From positions 163,857 to 227,856 of the IMG/VR virus record IMGVR_UViG_3300030085_002431: a stretch of 64,000 nt of DNA, one strand, 5' to 3'. Each line of letters starts with the position of its first letter. The stretch's first letter is position 1. The notes beneath the pieces are model-generated. The model was not told the origin of the DNA and made no database searches. It saw nothing but the letters and a program-made list of their open reading frames with translations. A program made the position numbers and the translations under genes. The DNA is from a virus. Below are positions 34,411 through 44,092 of this stretch, piece by piece.

Positions 34411-37400
34411 ATGCCTCTTTCAAGATTAGAGAATTTCCTTAAGAACGCAGAAGGCAATATTCTTTATGTTAACCCTTCGGACTTCGATGCTACCGATAGT
34501 TTTGAGAACCAAGGTAACTCACTAACGAGACCTTTCAAGAGTATTCAGAGAGCACTTGTTGAAGCCGCAAGATTTTCATATCAAGCAGGTGATAACAACG
34601 ATAAGATTGATAGGACAACTATTCTAGTTTATCCTGGTACTCATTACATTGATAACCGTCCAGGTTTTTCTATCGAAGAAATCAATGGTTCTGCAGTATT
34701 TAAGGAACAAGTTGCACCAGGACAGTGGGAAGAAAGGAGTCTTCCAGAATTTGGTGAAACTACCAACTTTGATATTTTTGACCCAGCAAACGATTTAAGA
34801 AAATATAACGCAGTTGCTGGTGGTGCAGTTCTTCCTAGAGGTACTTCAATTATTGGTCTGGACCTAAGAAAGACAAAAATTAGACCACTATATGTTCCAG
34901 ACCCATATGATAATAATGTAGAAGAATCAAGTATCTTTAATGTTACTGGTACTTGCTACTTTACTGCTTTCACTATTTTTGACGGTGACCCAACAAAGAC
35001 TGTTTATAATAACTATTCTGAAAATAGAGTAGTACCAAACTTCTCTCACCATAAATTAACAACATTTACATATATTGATGGTGTAAACAAAGTTAAGTTA
35101 GGTAATTATCAAACATACCTAACTGACCTTGACATGTATTACTATAAGGTCGCAAAGGCATATGGTGATATAACTGGTAGAGGTCTGGCAGATTTCCCAG
35201 TTGGAACTGATTTTGAACCATCTATTGATGAATTTAGAATTGTTGGTGCTCTAGAAGCAAACCCACTAGGAATTTCTAGTATTCGTGCTGGTAATGGAGA
35301 TGGTACTGGTGATATTAATGTCATCACAGTTACTACGGCAGATAGATTAACTGGTTCTACAGCACCTCATAACTTATTTGTAAATAGTCCATTCCTCCTT
35401 AACGGAGTTGAGGTTGACCCAGATTCCTATAATGGTTCATTTACTGTTAAGGAAGTCGTTGGAATTAACACATTTACCTTCACAACAAATCAATCACCAT
35501 TAGAATTTTTACCAAATCCTACAGAAATTGATACTGCAACAGTATCTGCTGGTTCTGATACTGTAAGTTCTGCTTCACCATACATTTTCAACGTATCTTT
35601 GCGTTCCGTCTTTGGCATGTGCGGTATGCACGCTGATGGTAGCAAGGCTGCTGGTTTTAAATCAATGGTTGTGGCACAGTATACTGGTGTCTCACTACAA
35701 AAAGATGATAATGCATTCATTCTTTATGATGAAGGTGCTTTTTATGATGAGAATACTCTCCCAGAAAATAGCCCAGAGAGACCTCTCCATACCAATTCAA
35801 AAGCAATCTTCAAACCAGATTTTGAGAACTCTCACATAAGAGCATCCAACAATGCTTTCATTCAGGCAGTTTCTATCTTTGCTATTGGTTACTCTCATCA
35901 CTTCTTGACTGAAAGTGGTGGTGATATGTCAATCACCAACTCAAACTCCAACTTTGGTAATACATCACTCGAATCTACTGGATTCAAACCAGATGCATTT
36001 AACAGAGATGACACTGGATTCATTACACATATCATTCCACCAAGAGAATTAGTTGCTGATGAAAACTCTGTTACTTGGTTGTCTCTTGATGCTGAAAAAA
36101 TTATTAATGCTGTAGATACTAGCAAACTCTATATTGCTGGTGCGAGAAATGAAGAAGTTCCACCAGCATATCAAGTTGATGGTTACAGAGTTGGTGCTAG
36201 AGACGATGATGAATTAAATCTAACTATTACTATTGGTACTGCACAAACCAATTACACAGCACCAATTTTAATGCCAGTAAGTGGTGGAAATGGTGTATCT
36301 GCAAGAAAATCATATCAAATCGTAAGATCAAATAATGAAAATGACATTGTAAATGATACAATTTCATTAACACAAGGTCATCAACTAATTAATGGTGAAA
36401 AAGTAAGAATTTTTGCAGATAATGGTCAAACACCAGATGGTCTAGACAATGAAGGTATTTACTTTGCAATCACAACAGGTGTTGGTGCAAATCAAATTAA
36501 ACTAGCACAATCTGTTAATGATGCACTTGCTAACCAACCTATCCTAGGAATTTCTAATAACGGTGGTGTCATTACTGTTGTTTCCAGAGTTTCTGATAAA
36601 CTTCCTGGAGACTTAGGACATCCAATTCAGTTTGATGAAACAGAATCAAACTGGTATTTACAATCGGATTCAAATAACAATATCAGAGAAGCAATTGTTG
36701 ATATTGGTATTACAGAACTTGGTTCAGAAACTTCAACTTCATTCATTAATAGAAAATTAGATAATCGTTCTATTGATGATAAGATTTATAAGGTTCGTTA
36801 TGTTATTCCAAAGGAATATACAAATGCAAAACCACCAGAAGCAGGATATGTAATTCAAGAATCTGGTAATGTTGGTGTTAGTAGCATTTCATTTACTAAT
36901 GATACTCTTACGGATTCTACCGAGCTTAGGAATGAAAAAGTTATTTCATCTGCATCTGCAGGTCCTATCATTTCAAATGCCCAAGTAGTAACTTTAACAA
37001 CTGAACTTCCTCATGGTTTAAGTTCTGGTGATACTGTAGAAATTAAAAACGTAAGGAGTGTTAACAACTCTTTAGCAACAGGAATTACTTCTTCCTTTAA
37101 TGGAAGATATGAAATTGAGTCTGTACTTAACAGCAAGCAATTCCAGTATACAATTTCTGGTGTTTCAACTAATCCTGGTGCATTTTCTAATGATATTAAC
37201 CAGAGAGCAACAAGACAACAGAGAGAAGCACTACCAACTTTCTCAAGGGCAGCATTTGATAATACATTCTTTATCTACAGGGCTGCACAGGTTAAGAGAC
37301 ATATACCAGGAGCAGATGGACAAGATGGTATTTACCATCTAATTTGTTTGCAGTCCAATGTTTCTCCACCATCATCAGTTGGATTTAATCTTGATAGTAA

Positions 37401-40400
37401 AGAATTTAATCAAGATGTTATTAATCTCTATCCACAGTTAGATAGAGATAATCTGAACACAAACCCCAAATCATCTACATCATACGCAAATCTACAAATT
37501 CTAGGTAGTGTTGTTACAAATGATAAGAGAAATTCAATTACTAGAGAAGCAATTGATTATTTCACTAAGAATAGTTCTGTAGGTATTGCAATTACTTCTG
37601 TAATTATTGCACCAAGTCCTAATCATTCTGGTGATACTGTAACTATTGGAACAGAAGTTGAGCACGGACTCAACAAAATTAAAGAAATAACATTTACTAG
37701 TGGTGCTGGTTATACACCATCTACTATTTTCTATTCAGTACCATTAAACCCAATATCTTCTAGTGGAGAGGGTGCGACAGCAAAAGTAACTACAAATGCT
37801 TCAGGTGAAGTTATTGATGTTTCCTTAGTAGACCCAGGTTCTGCCTATACGACTAACAATACATTAGAAATTCCTGGAGGAACAACTAATTCTATTGTAA
37901 CAGTTAGCTCAGTAGTTACTAATGCTCAAGTAACAGCAGTCGAAATTCATGGTTACAATGAAGATTCATTCAATGGAGTTTATAAGATTGAATCAGTAAG
38001 TGGTCCCAAAACACTTATATTGGATGCACCAACTGGAATTTCAACATATAGAGAAAATACAACTGGTGAAAAGGGTTATGTAATACCATCTAATGATATT
38101 GTTGGACTTACTTCTGCATATATGACCAATGCAGAAACAGGAATCACAACAGTTACCGTATCATCTGCTCATGGATTGCTTCCTGGTAATTCTATTAAAA
38201 TCCTATTTGACTCGGGGTCTCTTCCCAGTGGAGATTATGTTGTTAATGACGTAGTTGGACTAACAACATTTACATATGTATCTACTGGTTCAACTTCCTA
38301 TCTAGATTCTTCTAGTGGTTCAATCTTAAGAAAGACACTTGCACCTAATGCTCTTAATCTTGGTTCTGGTGAAGAAAATCTAGGTTCCCGTGCAAGTGTA
38401 TTTTATGATGGACTGACTGCAACAACAAACGTACAGTTCGATACTACAAGTTCAACAATTAGTTTCTCAAATCCTGAAGGAGTAAAAAGAGGAGACTTCT
38501 TAGATATAAGAGGTGAAATTGTTAGAGTTGCAAGTACATCTAACCCATTTGATGTTATTCGTGGTCAACTTGGAACTGTAAAAACAAGTGCTCAATCTGG
38601 ATCTAAGGTAAGAAGGATTAAGATTCTACCTATTGAGGTAAGAAGACCATCATTCATGAGAGCATCTGGACATACTTTTGAGTATCTAGGTTTCGGTCCT
38701 GGTAACTACTCAACTGGTATGCCACAAAAACAGGATAGAATCCTTAGTGAAACTGAGGTAATTGTTTCTCAGTCTAAGGAACAAAGAGGTGGTCAGGTTG
38801 TTTACACAGGTATGAATGACCTGGGTGAATTCTTCTCTGGTAGTAAGAAACTAAGTTCTGCAACTGGTGAAGAAACAGTTATTGACGCACCAATTCTTAC
38901 CTATACTGGTGATGACTCACAGGGTGAATCCAGTGCAGTTTCTAGTGGTATCTTCGATGAACTACTTGTAAGACAAAGATTAACTGTTGAAGGTGGTGAG
39001 AATAATAACCAGTCTTCACAGTTCTATGGTCCTGTTAACTTTACTCAGAAAGTTACTAACTTATCTGAATATGGCATAGAAACCAAAGACTTATTCATCA
39101 AGGGTACTGCTGCACAGTCTAAACTAATAACAGTTGGTATTTCGACTCCAACTTCAACTACTGTCAAATCACCAAGAGTTGGTGATATTCAACTATTATC
39201 AAACCCATCCGATGGTTATATTGGACATGTAAGGGTTGATAATGAATGGAAGTCTTTTGGATTAATTAGCAGAACTGCAGATGAATTAGATGTAAGAGTT
39301 GATAAACTTCATGTCAATACTACTTCAACTAGTAATTTTGATTTTGATGTTGATGGAAACTCTAGAGTTGAAAACTTAGTTGTCTCTGGTTCAATCGTAT
39401 TCCAGCAACCACAGAGTCTTGGTAATGCAACATTTGAAGACATCATTGTAAATAGAACTGCTAGATTCACATTGATTGGTTTAGACCCAGTTACGGGTCT
39501 TTCAACAAACTATAATATGATTATGAGTGGGGGCATCTCCCAGCTGAACGACCTTGATGTAACGGGAATCTCTACATTTGCTGGAAGAGCAGACTTTGAA
39601 TCTAATATATTTGGTATTGGTGCTAAGTTTGGTAATATCAGAATTGGTATTACCGATGATAACACAATTGATACAACAGCAGGTGATATTGTTCTAAACT
39701 CTGACAATGGAACTACTAATATTGTTGACAATCTAATTGTTAACGGTGATAAAATTGAACTTGCTAAGGGAGATGGAGTTTCTCTTGGTGGAACTATCAC
39801 ATCAAGAAATGATGCTAGGGTATTCCAACTTGGCATGGGTAGTACTGATGGTGAATCTAAGATTGTTCTACACTCAAATGATACAACATCTGGACTTTCC
39901 AAAGAAGGAATTACAGCACCAGAAGGTTCTCTTACCATTCATAGAACTGCTGATAATGAAACTACTAGTACTGTTGGTGATTCTCTAATTACACACCAAG
40001 GTGCATCTGATTTAGTTGTTTCTGGTGCAAGTTCTGGAAGTAGAATTATTTTAAAGACTGATAATACAGAACGTGTAAATGTTGGTACATCAGGAACAAT
40101 AACTTTCTCAAATACAAATAATGGAACTGCTCTACAGGGACACCATGTAAGTCTTGTTCAGTCTGGTGATGGTGATTCTGCACTATCTTGGGTACATGAT
40201 AAGAACAATATTAACCAGAGATGGTATGCTGGTATTGACGCAAGTGATAACTATGCTTGGAAACTTGCACATCCAGACCCAACACTAGCATTTAATTCTG
40301 AAGATTGGAATAACTCTCAGGAAACCAAACTAACTGTTGATGCTAATGGCGATACAGTTGTTGGTGGTGGTTTAACTATTGGTGGTGCATTCCTAAATTC

Positions 40401-42132
40401 TTCAGCATCTGTCGTAACACTCTTTAGGACACCTGTTCAAGCAACTGTACTTAATTCTGCACATACAATTAATATCGGAAGTAATTCCAATACGTCATTT
40501 GTAAACATCAGAGGAACTAAGGAAGCAAATAGTACAACTACTGGTGCATTAACTGTTGGTGGTGGTGCTGGTATTGGTGGAAACCTATATGTTGGTGGTC
40601 ATATGAATGACACAGACATTCAGGGAACTCTAGATGTAACTGGAAATGTTACTGTTGGAGGGAATGAGCTTTCTATTAATGCTTCAAATGGTGATATAAC
40701 AACTCAAGGAAGAGGATCATTTGGTAGTGATTGTACTATTACTGGTTACCTTGATGTATCTAGTTACATTGAGGCTGATGGAAATGGTATTTTTGGTGGT
40801 AATGTTTCTGCTGCTAAACTTATTAAGAATAACCCAGGAGCAGGAAGCAACTTCTTAAGAGCAAATGGTGAAGATTCTAAATTAACCGACCAAGACTATA
40901 TTAATTCTCTTGGATTTGTTCCTGGTCAACCAGTTACTTTGAGTGCATACCCAATTGGTAACTCTATTCTTCTTAAATCTATTGATAGTCAATTTAATGG
41001 AAGTAAGCGGGAGTTTAACCTCAAAGCACCAGATGATACGAATTTCATACCAATTGGTCCTGTAAACTTACTTGTTTCACTTGGTGGTGTTATCCAAGAA
41101 GCAGGTAGAGCCTATAATATCAAACAGTCAGGTGGTACATATACAAATGTAATTAGATTCACTGATCCACCTCCATCAGGAATGGATTGCTACATTATTG
41201 CACTTGGTGGACAAGGTTCCTTAACTGCAAACCCAGAGTGGACGAAAAAGGGTCAACTCTTGGTAGGCAAGGGCGCCAATCAAGCAAATTTACTTCCTGT
41301 TGGTTCTAATGACAAAGTTTTAACAGCAGATTCATCTACTGCACTTGGAGTGGCATGGAAGGATATTCCACCTGGTGTTGTTACTGGTGCTATTTTTTAC
41401 TGGCCAAGTACAACTATTCCTGCTGGTTATCAAAAATGTGATGGTTCTGCTGCAAAAACACAAGAACTGAGAAACATTGTTGGAAATAATGTTCCAAACA
41501 TGATTAACAGGTTTGTTCTCAGTGGAAACAGTGTTGGAGGAACTGGGGGTAAGTGGCAGCATAAACTTGAACAAGATGAAATACCATACCACCGTCATAC
41601 AATTACTGAAGAGGGAGACCATAACCATACCAAAGGAAAGTATAAAGCTGGTCGATCTATTGCTGTATCGCATGACGGTCACACGCACCCTGGTTCTGTT
41701 GTATCTGGTGAGGGTGGACACGACCACACTATTAGTAAGGGTGGAAAGCACTCTCATGGTTATGATGACCCTGGACATGACCACGCATACTCAGAAACAG
41801 CATTTAGTTCAAACCGTAAACTAGATGGTCAAGGAGAGAAAGCATATAAACTTTCCAAAGATGGTTCTAGAACAGGTAAAGATGGAGTTGGAATTAAAAT
41901 CAAGGCTGAAAACACTGGTCACGATCACAATATAGAGGCTAATACTGGCAAGCACGGACATAAGGTTTCTGTTGACAAAGGTGGTGGCCATGACCATGAC
42001 GTTACTATTCAACCTCATGGAAAGCACAGTCATGGTGGGAACACTGGGTATTTTGGCAGAAATACCAACGATATTGTACCAATCCCTATTGTACCTCAAT
42101 ACATCTACTTAATTCCTATTATCAAAACTTAA
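34411..42132 (+). CDS. Giant structural/tail-fibre protein with C-terminal collar domain
   Basis: A 2573-residue protein, the largest here. The N-terminus (ILYVNPSDFDATDSFENQGN, then LTRPFKSIQRALVEAARFSY and YPGTHYIDNRPGFSI) is a beta-helix-like block typical of a large cyanomyovirus structural protein. A long fibre with GIST and PGxGY repeats follows. Residues about 2320-2380 form a phage collar domain (TGAIFYWPSTTIPAGYQKCD, then VPNMINRFVLSGNSVGG). The last 190 residues are rich in HxH pairs, which in T4 short and long fibres bind metal ions at the tip. It probably works in host attachment. A late box precedes it. Confidence 0.78.
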   Translation: MPLSRLENFLKNAEGNILYVNPSDFDATDSFENQGNSLTRPFKSIQRALVEAARFSYQAGDNNDKIDRTTILVYPGTHYIDNRPGFSIEEINGSAVFKEQVAPGQWEERSLPEFGETTNFDIFDPANDLRKYNAVAGGAVLPRGTSIIGLDLRKTKIRPLYVPDPYDNNVEESSIFNVTGTCYFTAFTIFDGDPTKTVYNNYSENRVVPNFSHHKLTTFTYIDGVNKVKLGNYQTYLTDLDMYYYKVAKAYGDITGRGLADFPVGTDFEPSIDEFRIVGALEANPLGISSIRAGNGDGTGDINVITVTTADRLTGSTAPHNLFVNSPFLLNGVEVDPDSYNGSFTVKEVVGINTFTFTTNQSPLEFLPNPTEIDTATVSAGSDTVSSASPYIFNVSLRSVFGMCGMHADGSKAAGFKSMVVAQYTGVSLQKDDNAFILYDEGAFYDENTLPENSPERPLHTNSKAIFKPDFENSHIRASNNAFIQAVSIFAIGYSHHFLTESGGDMSITNSNSNFGNTSLESTGFKPDAFNRDDTGFITHIIPPRELVADENSVTWLSLDAEKIINAVDTSKLYIAGARNEEVPPAYQVDGYRVGARDDDELNLTITIGTAQTNYTAPILMPVSGGNGVSARKSYQIVRSNNENDIVNDTISLTQGHQLINGEKVRIFADNGQTPDGLDNEGIYFAITTGVGANQIKLAQSVNDALANQPILGISNNGGVITVVSRVSDKLPGDLGHPIQFDETESNWYLQSDSNNNIREAIVDIGITELGSETSTSFINRKLDNRSIDDKIYKVRYVIPKEYTNAKPPEAGYVIQESGNVGVSSISFTNDTLTDSTELRNEKVISSASAGPIISNAQVVTLTTELPHGLSSGDTVEIKNVRSVNNSLATGITSSFNGRYEIESVLNSKQFQYTISGVSTNPGAFSNDINQRATRQQREALPTFSRAAFDNTFFIYRAAQVKRHIPGADGQDGIYHLICLQSNVSPPSSVGFNLDSKEFNQDVINLYPQLDRDNLNTNPKSSTSYANLQILGSVVTNDKRNSITREAIDYFTKNSSVGIAITSVIIAPSPNHSGDTVTIGTEVEHGLNKIKEITFTSGAGYTPSTIFYSVPLNPISSSGEGATAKVTTNASGEVIDVSLVDPGSAYTTNNTLEIPGGTTNSIVTVSSVVTNAQVTAVEIHGYNEDSFNGVYKIESVSGPKTLILDAPTGISTYRENTTGEKGYVIPSNDIVGLTSAYMTNAETGITTVTVSSAHGLLPGNSIKILFDSGSLPSGDYVVNDVVGLTTFTYVSTGSTSYLDSSSGSILRKTLAPNALNLGSGEENLGSRASVFYDGLTATTNVQFDTTSSTISFSNPEGVKRGDFLDIRGEIVRVASTSNPFDVIRGQLGTVKTSAQSGSKVRRIKILPIEVRRPSFMRASGHTFEYLGFGPGNYSTGMPQKQDRILSETEVIVSQSKEQRGGQVVYTGMNDLGEFFSGSKKLSSATGEETVIDAPILTYTGDDSQGESSAVSSGIFDELLVRQRLTVEGGENNNQSSQFYGPVNFTQKVTNLSEYGIETKDLFIKGTAAQSKLITVGISTPTSTTVKSPRVGDIQLLSNPSDGYIGHVRVDNEWKSFGLISRTADELDVRVDKLHVNTTSTSNFDFDVDGNSRVENLVVSGSIVFQQPQSLGNATFEDIIVNRTARFTLIGLDPVTGLSTNYNMIMSGGISQLNDLDVTGISTFAGRADFESNIFGIGAKFGNIRIGITDDNTIDTTAGDIVLNSDNGTTNIVDNLIVNGDKIELAKGDGVSLGGTITSRNDARVFQLGMGSTDGESKIVLHSNDTTSGLSKEGITAPEGSLTIHRTADNETTSTVGDSLITHQGASDLVVSGASSGSRIILKTDNTERVNVGTSGTITFSNTNNGTALQGHHVSLVQSGDGDSALSWVHDKNNINQRWYAGIDASDNYAWKLAHPDPTLAFNSEDWNNSQETKLTVDANGDTVVGGGLTIGGAFLNSSASVVTLFRTPVQATVLNSAHTINIGSNSNTSFVNIRGTKEANSTTTGALTVGGGAGIGGNLYVGGHMNDTDIQGTLDVTGNVTVGGNELSINASNGDITTQGRGSFGSDCTITGYLDVSSYIEADGNGIFGGNVSAAKLIKNNPGAGSNFLRANGEDSKLTDQDYINSLGFVPGQPVTLSAYPIGNSILLKSIDSQFNGSKREFNLKAPDDTNFIPIGPVNLLVSLGGVIQEAGRAYNIKQSGGTYTNVIRFTDPPPSGMDCYIIALGGQGSLTANPEWTKKGQLLVGKGANQANLLPVGSNDKVLTADSSTALGVAWKDIPPGVVTGAIFYWPSTTIPAGYQKCDGSAAKTQELRNIVGNNVPNMINRFVLSGNSVGGTGGKWQHKLEQDEIPYHRHTITEEGDHNHTKGKYKAGRSIAVSHDGHTHPGSVVSGEGGHDHTISKGGKHSHGYDDPGHDHAYSETAFSSNRKLDGQGEKAYKLSKDGSRTGKDGVGIKIKAENTGHDHNIEANTGKHGHKVSVDKGGGHDHDVTIQPHGKHSHGGNTGYFGRNTNDIVPIPIVPQYIYLIPIIKT

Positions 42133-42149
42133 TTTTATAATTTTTTATT

Positions 42150-42755
42150 ATGGATAGTATACAAACTCAAATGTTTCTCCCGTCACAAGTTGTTTCGGGA
42201 GATATTGAAAATTTCTCAAAACAAAGTCATCTGTTAATAGATTGGATTTACAATTACAGGGATAGATTTCCAAGAAGTGCAGAAATAAGCAATGAAAATG
42301 GATGGCAAAGTTATGATAAAAAGTTTTATAGAACAGAAGAAACTTTTGAACCATGGTTAAAACTATTAGTTCAAGAAATTGCAGATTTAGTTGATTCTTA
42401 TCGTCTCAATTGTGCGATTGACTTGACTTCTTTATGGTTTAATATCAATAGTCAATATTCTTACAATGTAAAGCATTCACATCCTGGTGCTCTACTATCT
42501 GGAGTTTTGTGGGTAAAAGTTCCAAAAGATTCTGGTAAATTTCATTTTGTTTTACCCGATTCTTACTTCCAACCTGAATTGATAGAAAACACAGAAGAGT
42601 CTTATGCTAATGAAATGAATTTATTTGGAACTTATCCAGTAGATGATAGAGAGGGTAGGTTGATGATATTCCCTTCTAATATGCCACATCGAGTAACGAT
42701 GAATAAATCTACTGAAGATAGAATATCCATATCTTTTAATCTAATTGCAAAATGA
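42150..42755 (+). CDS. 2-oxoglutarate/Fe(II) oxygenase (2OG-FeII_Oxy_5 type)
   Basis: A 201-residue protein. The jelly-roll motifs are NVKHSHPGALLSGVLWVKVP (proximal His), GRLMIFPSNMPHRVTMNKST (distal His) and DRISISFNL (Arg for 2-oxoglutarate). This matches the small putative oxygenases often found in cyanophages beside tail genes. The substrate is unknown; protein, DNA or metabolite hydroxylation are all possible. It lies between the two collar-domain genes. Confidence 0.8.
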   Translation: MDSIQTQMFLPSQVVSGDIENFSKQSHLLIDWIYNYRDRFPRSAEISNENGWQSYDKKFYRTEETFEPWLKLLVQEIADLVDSYRLNCAIDLTSLWFNINSQYSYNVKHSHPGALLSGVLWVKVPKDSGKFHFVLPDSYFQPELIENTEESYANEMNLFGTYPVDDREGRLMIFPSNMPHRVTMNKSTEDRISISFNLIAK

Positions 42756-42761
42756 TAAATA
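42754..42761 (+). promoter_or_regulatory. Late promoter box GATAAATA
   Basis: GATAAATA overlaps the end of the dioxygenase gene, 18 bases before the collar-protein ATG. Confidence 0.6.
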
Positions 42762-42779
42762 ATCAAAACACAATAAGTT

Positions 42780-43628
42780 ATGGCAAGAACAGAAATTGAA
42801 ATAATTAAGGATGGAAAGGTTGTAGAAAACGACCTGGACACTGGTTGTGTTTCCGCAGATAAATTAGCAACTGATGCGGTTCTTACTGCAAAAATCAAAA
42901 ATAAGCAAGTTACTCAAGAAAAACTAGCTGATGATATTTCCTTCTTTCCCACAGGGGGTATTATTATGTGGTCTGGTCAAGCATCAACTATTCCAGGTGG
43001 TTGGAAATTGTGTGATGGCAATAATGGAACACCAGACTTAAGAGGTAGATTTATTGTTGGTGCTAGTGCAAGTGGTGGATACGATCCTGGTGCAACGGGA
43101 GGTTCAAACGAAGTAACTTTAACAGAAGCACAACTTGCCACACATAAACATGATATAACATCTAACGGAGCCCACGGACATACTACTGGTGGTAGTTCGT
43201 CAACTGATAGTGCTGGAGCTCATTCTCATGGTGGTGGGACATCACGTCAAGATAGAAACCATACTCATAGTGGTTCAACTACTGAAAATGGATATCATCA
43301 TCATCCCCCTGTTACTCAAGTTGGTTTTGATAATGAAGGTAATGGTAATCCACTAAGAATTCTTGCTGAAGATGGTCCTCCATGGGCTGGAACAGTATGG
43401 GATTCTGGTGGTGGATCACATGGACACCAATTTACAACTGCTGGTATTAGTAACGACCACGCTCATACTATTACTACTGATAATCATTCCGGCCATTCAC
43501 ATCCTGTTAGTCTATCAATCGCAGAAAATGGTGCTCACCAACATCCATGTGAAAATGTAGGGAGTAGTCAACCACATGAAAATAGACCACCATATTATGC
43601 TTTAGCATTCATCATGAAAGTGGCATAA
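42780..43628 (+). CDS. Tail collar domain protein (short fibre-like)
   Basis: A 282-residue protein. An N-terminal coil (LDTGCVSADKLATDAVLTAK, then VTQEKLADD) precedes the collar domain (PTGGIIMWSGQASTIPGGWK, LCDGNNGTPDLRGRFIVGA). The rest is His/Gly/Ser-rich with many HxH pairs and ends HENRPPYYALAFIMKVA, the usual end of collar proteins. It resembles T4 gp12-type adhesins and bacterial microcystin-dependent protein homologues. It probably forms part of the receptor-binding apparatus. A late box precedes it. Confidence 0.85.
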   Translation: MARTEIEIIKDGKVVENDLDTGCVSADKLATDAVLTAKIKNKQVTQEKLADDISFFPTGGIIMWSGQASTIPGGWKLCDGNNGTPDLRGRFIVGASASGGYDPGATGGSNEVTLTEAQLATHKHDITSNGAHGHTTGGSSSTDSAGAHSHGGGTSRQDRNHTHSGSTTENGYHHHPPVTQVGFDNEGNGNPLRILAEDGPPWAGTVWDSGGGSHGHQFTTAGISNDHAHTITTDNHSGHSHPVSLSIAENGAHQHPCENVGSSQPHENRPPYYALAFIMKVA

Positions 43629-43631
43629 ATA
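43624..43631 (+). promoter_or_regulatory. Late promoter box CATAAATA
   Basis: CATAAATA overlaps the stop of the collar gene and lies 31 bases before the next ATG. Confidence 0.55.
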
Positions 43632-43662
43632 CAAACGTAATCATTCGATATCATTCAAAAAC

Positions 43663-43839
43663 ATGGAAGCGACTAAGATGAGAGAAACTCTCACATTGAG
43701 AGCAACAGAAATTCGTGATGAACTTCTGGAACTAGAAAAGACATTCAATCAAAAGAAAGAACAGTTTCTTAAACTCACTGGTGCTTTAGAAGCTCTTGAT
43801 CAATTAGATGCAGATGTCCCATCAACGGCAACAGAGTGA
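43663..43839 (+). CDS. Small coiled-coil protein (possible fibre chaperone)
   Basis: A 58-residue, helical protein with heptad-like Leu/Ile spacing (LTLRATEIRDELLELEKTFN, then QFLKLTGALEALDQLD). A late box precedes it, and it follows the fibre genes. T4 uses a similar small coiled-coil protein (gp57A) to fold fibres; that role here is a guess from size, fold and position. Confidence 0.6.
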   Translation: MEATKMRETLTLRATEIRDELLELEKTFNQKKEQFLKLTGALEALDQLDADVPSTATE

Positions 43840-43870
43840 TTGTAAAGCAATCCTCTAGGTCATGTCAATG

Positions 43871-43899
43871 TTGACAAACGGATTATCTAGTGGTATTCT
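43871..43899 (+). promoter_or_regulatory. Sigma70-type promoter of a candidate small RNA
   Basis: TTGACA (43871-43876) is a perfect -35; after 17 bases comes TATTCT (43894-43899). No ORF of useful size starts downstream before the terminator, so it appears to drive a non-coding transcript. Confidence 0.78.
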
Positions 43900-43905
43900 A
43901 ATTAA

Positions 43906-43969
43906 GTCTTGAGATGTTCTTTGCGTCTTTGAGAACTCAAGACCCGTCTTTGGTGATGGACGGTTTTTT
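43906..43969 (+). ncRNA. Candidate phage small RNA of about 64 nt
   Basis: Transcription from the promoter above should start near 43906. From that base GTCTTGAG (43906-43913) pairs with CTCAAGAC (43936-43943), with an inner TTCT/AGAA pairing. Directly after it, CCGTC (43944-43948) pairs with GACGG (43959-43963) and six T follow. The unit is thus promoter, first hairpin, terminator hairpin, with no coding room. No known RNA family is recognised. Confidence 0.65.
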
Positions 43970-43978
43970 ACATAAACT

Positions 43979-44009
43979 GAGGAGGGGTTGGTGTCCCTCC
44001 TCTTTTTTT
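43979..44009 (+). terminator. Strong intrinsic terminator
   Basis: GAGGAGGG pairs with CCCTCCTC (43995-44002), followed by seven T. It backs up the small-RNA terminator and isolates the cobT/cobS region from the fibre genes. Confidence 0.88.
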
Positions 44010-44060
44010 GTGCCAATTTTAAAGGTGTCTACCAAACCACCCACGCACCACCAAATGCCC

Positions 44061-44080
44061 TATACTACTAAGGTATTCAA
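44061..44080 (+). promoter_or_regulatory. Promoter of the CobT-like gene
   Basis: TATACT (44061-44066) is followed by ACTAAGGTATTCAAC, a variant of the start-site motif seen at gp32, cobS and 59564. No clear -35 is present; a C/A-rich stretch lies upstream. Confidence 0.6.
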
Positions 44081-44092
44081 CGGACAGACCCG

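Noticed and set aside
26668-43628. Diversity-generating retroelement acting on the fibre genes
   Set aside because: No reverse transcriptase gene or template/variable repeat pair is visible in the window.
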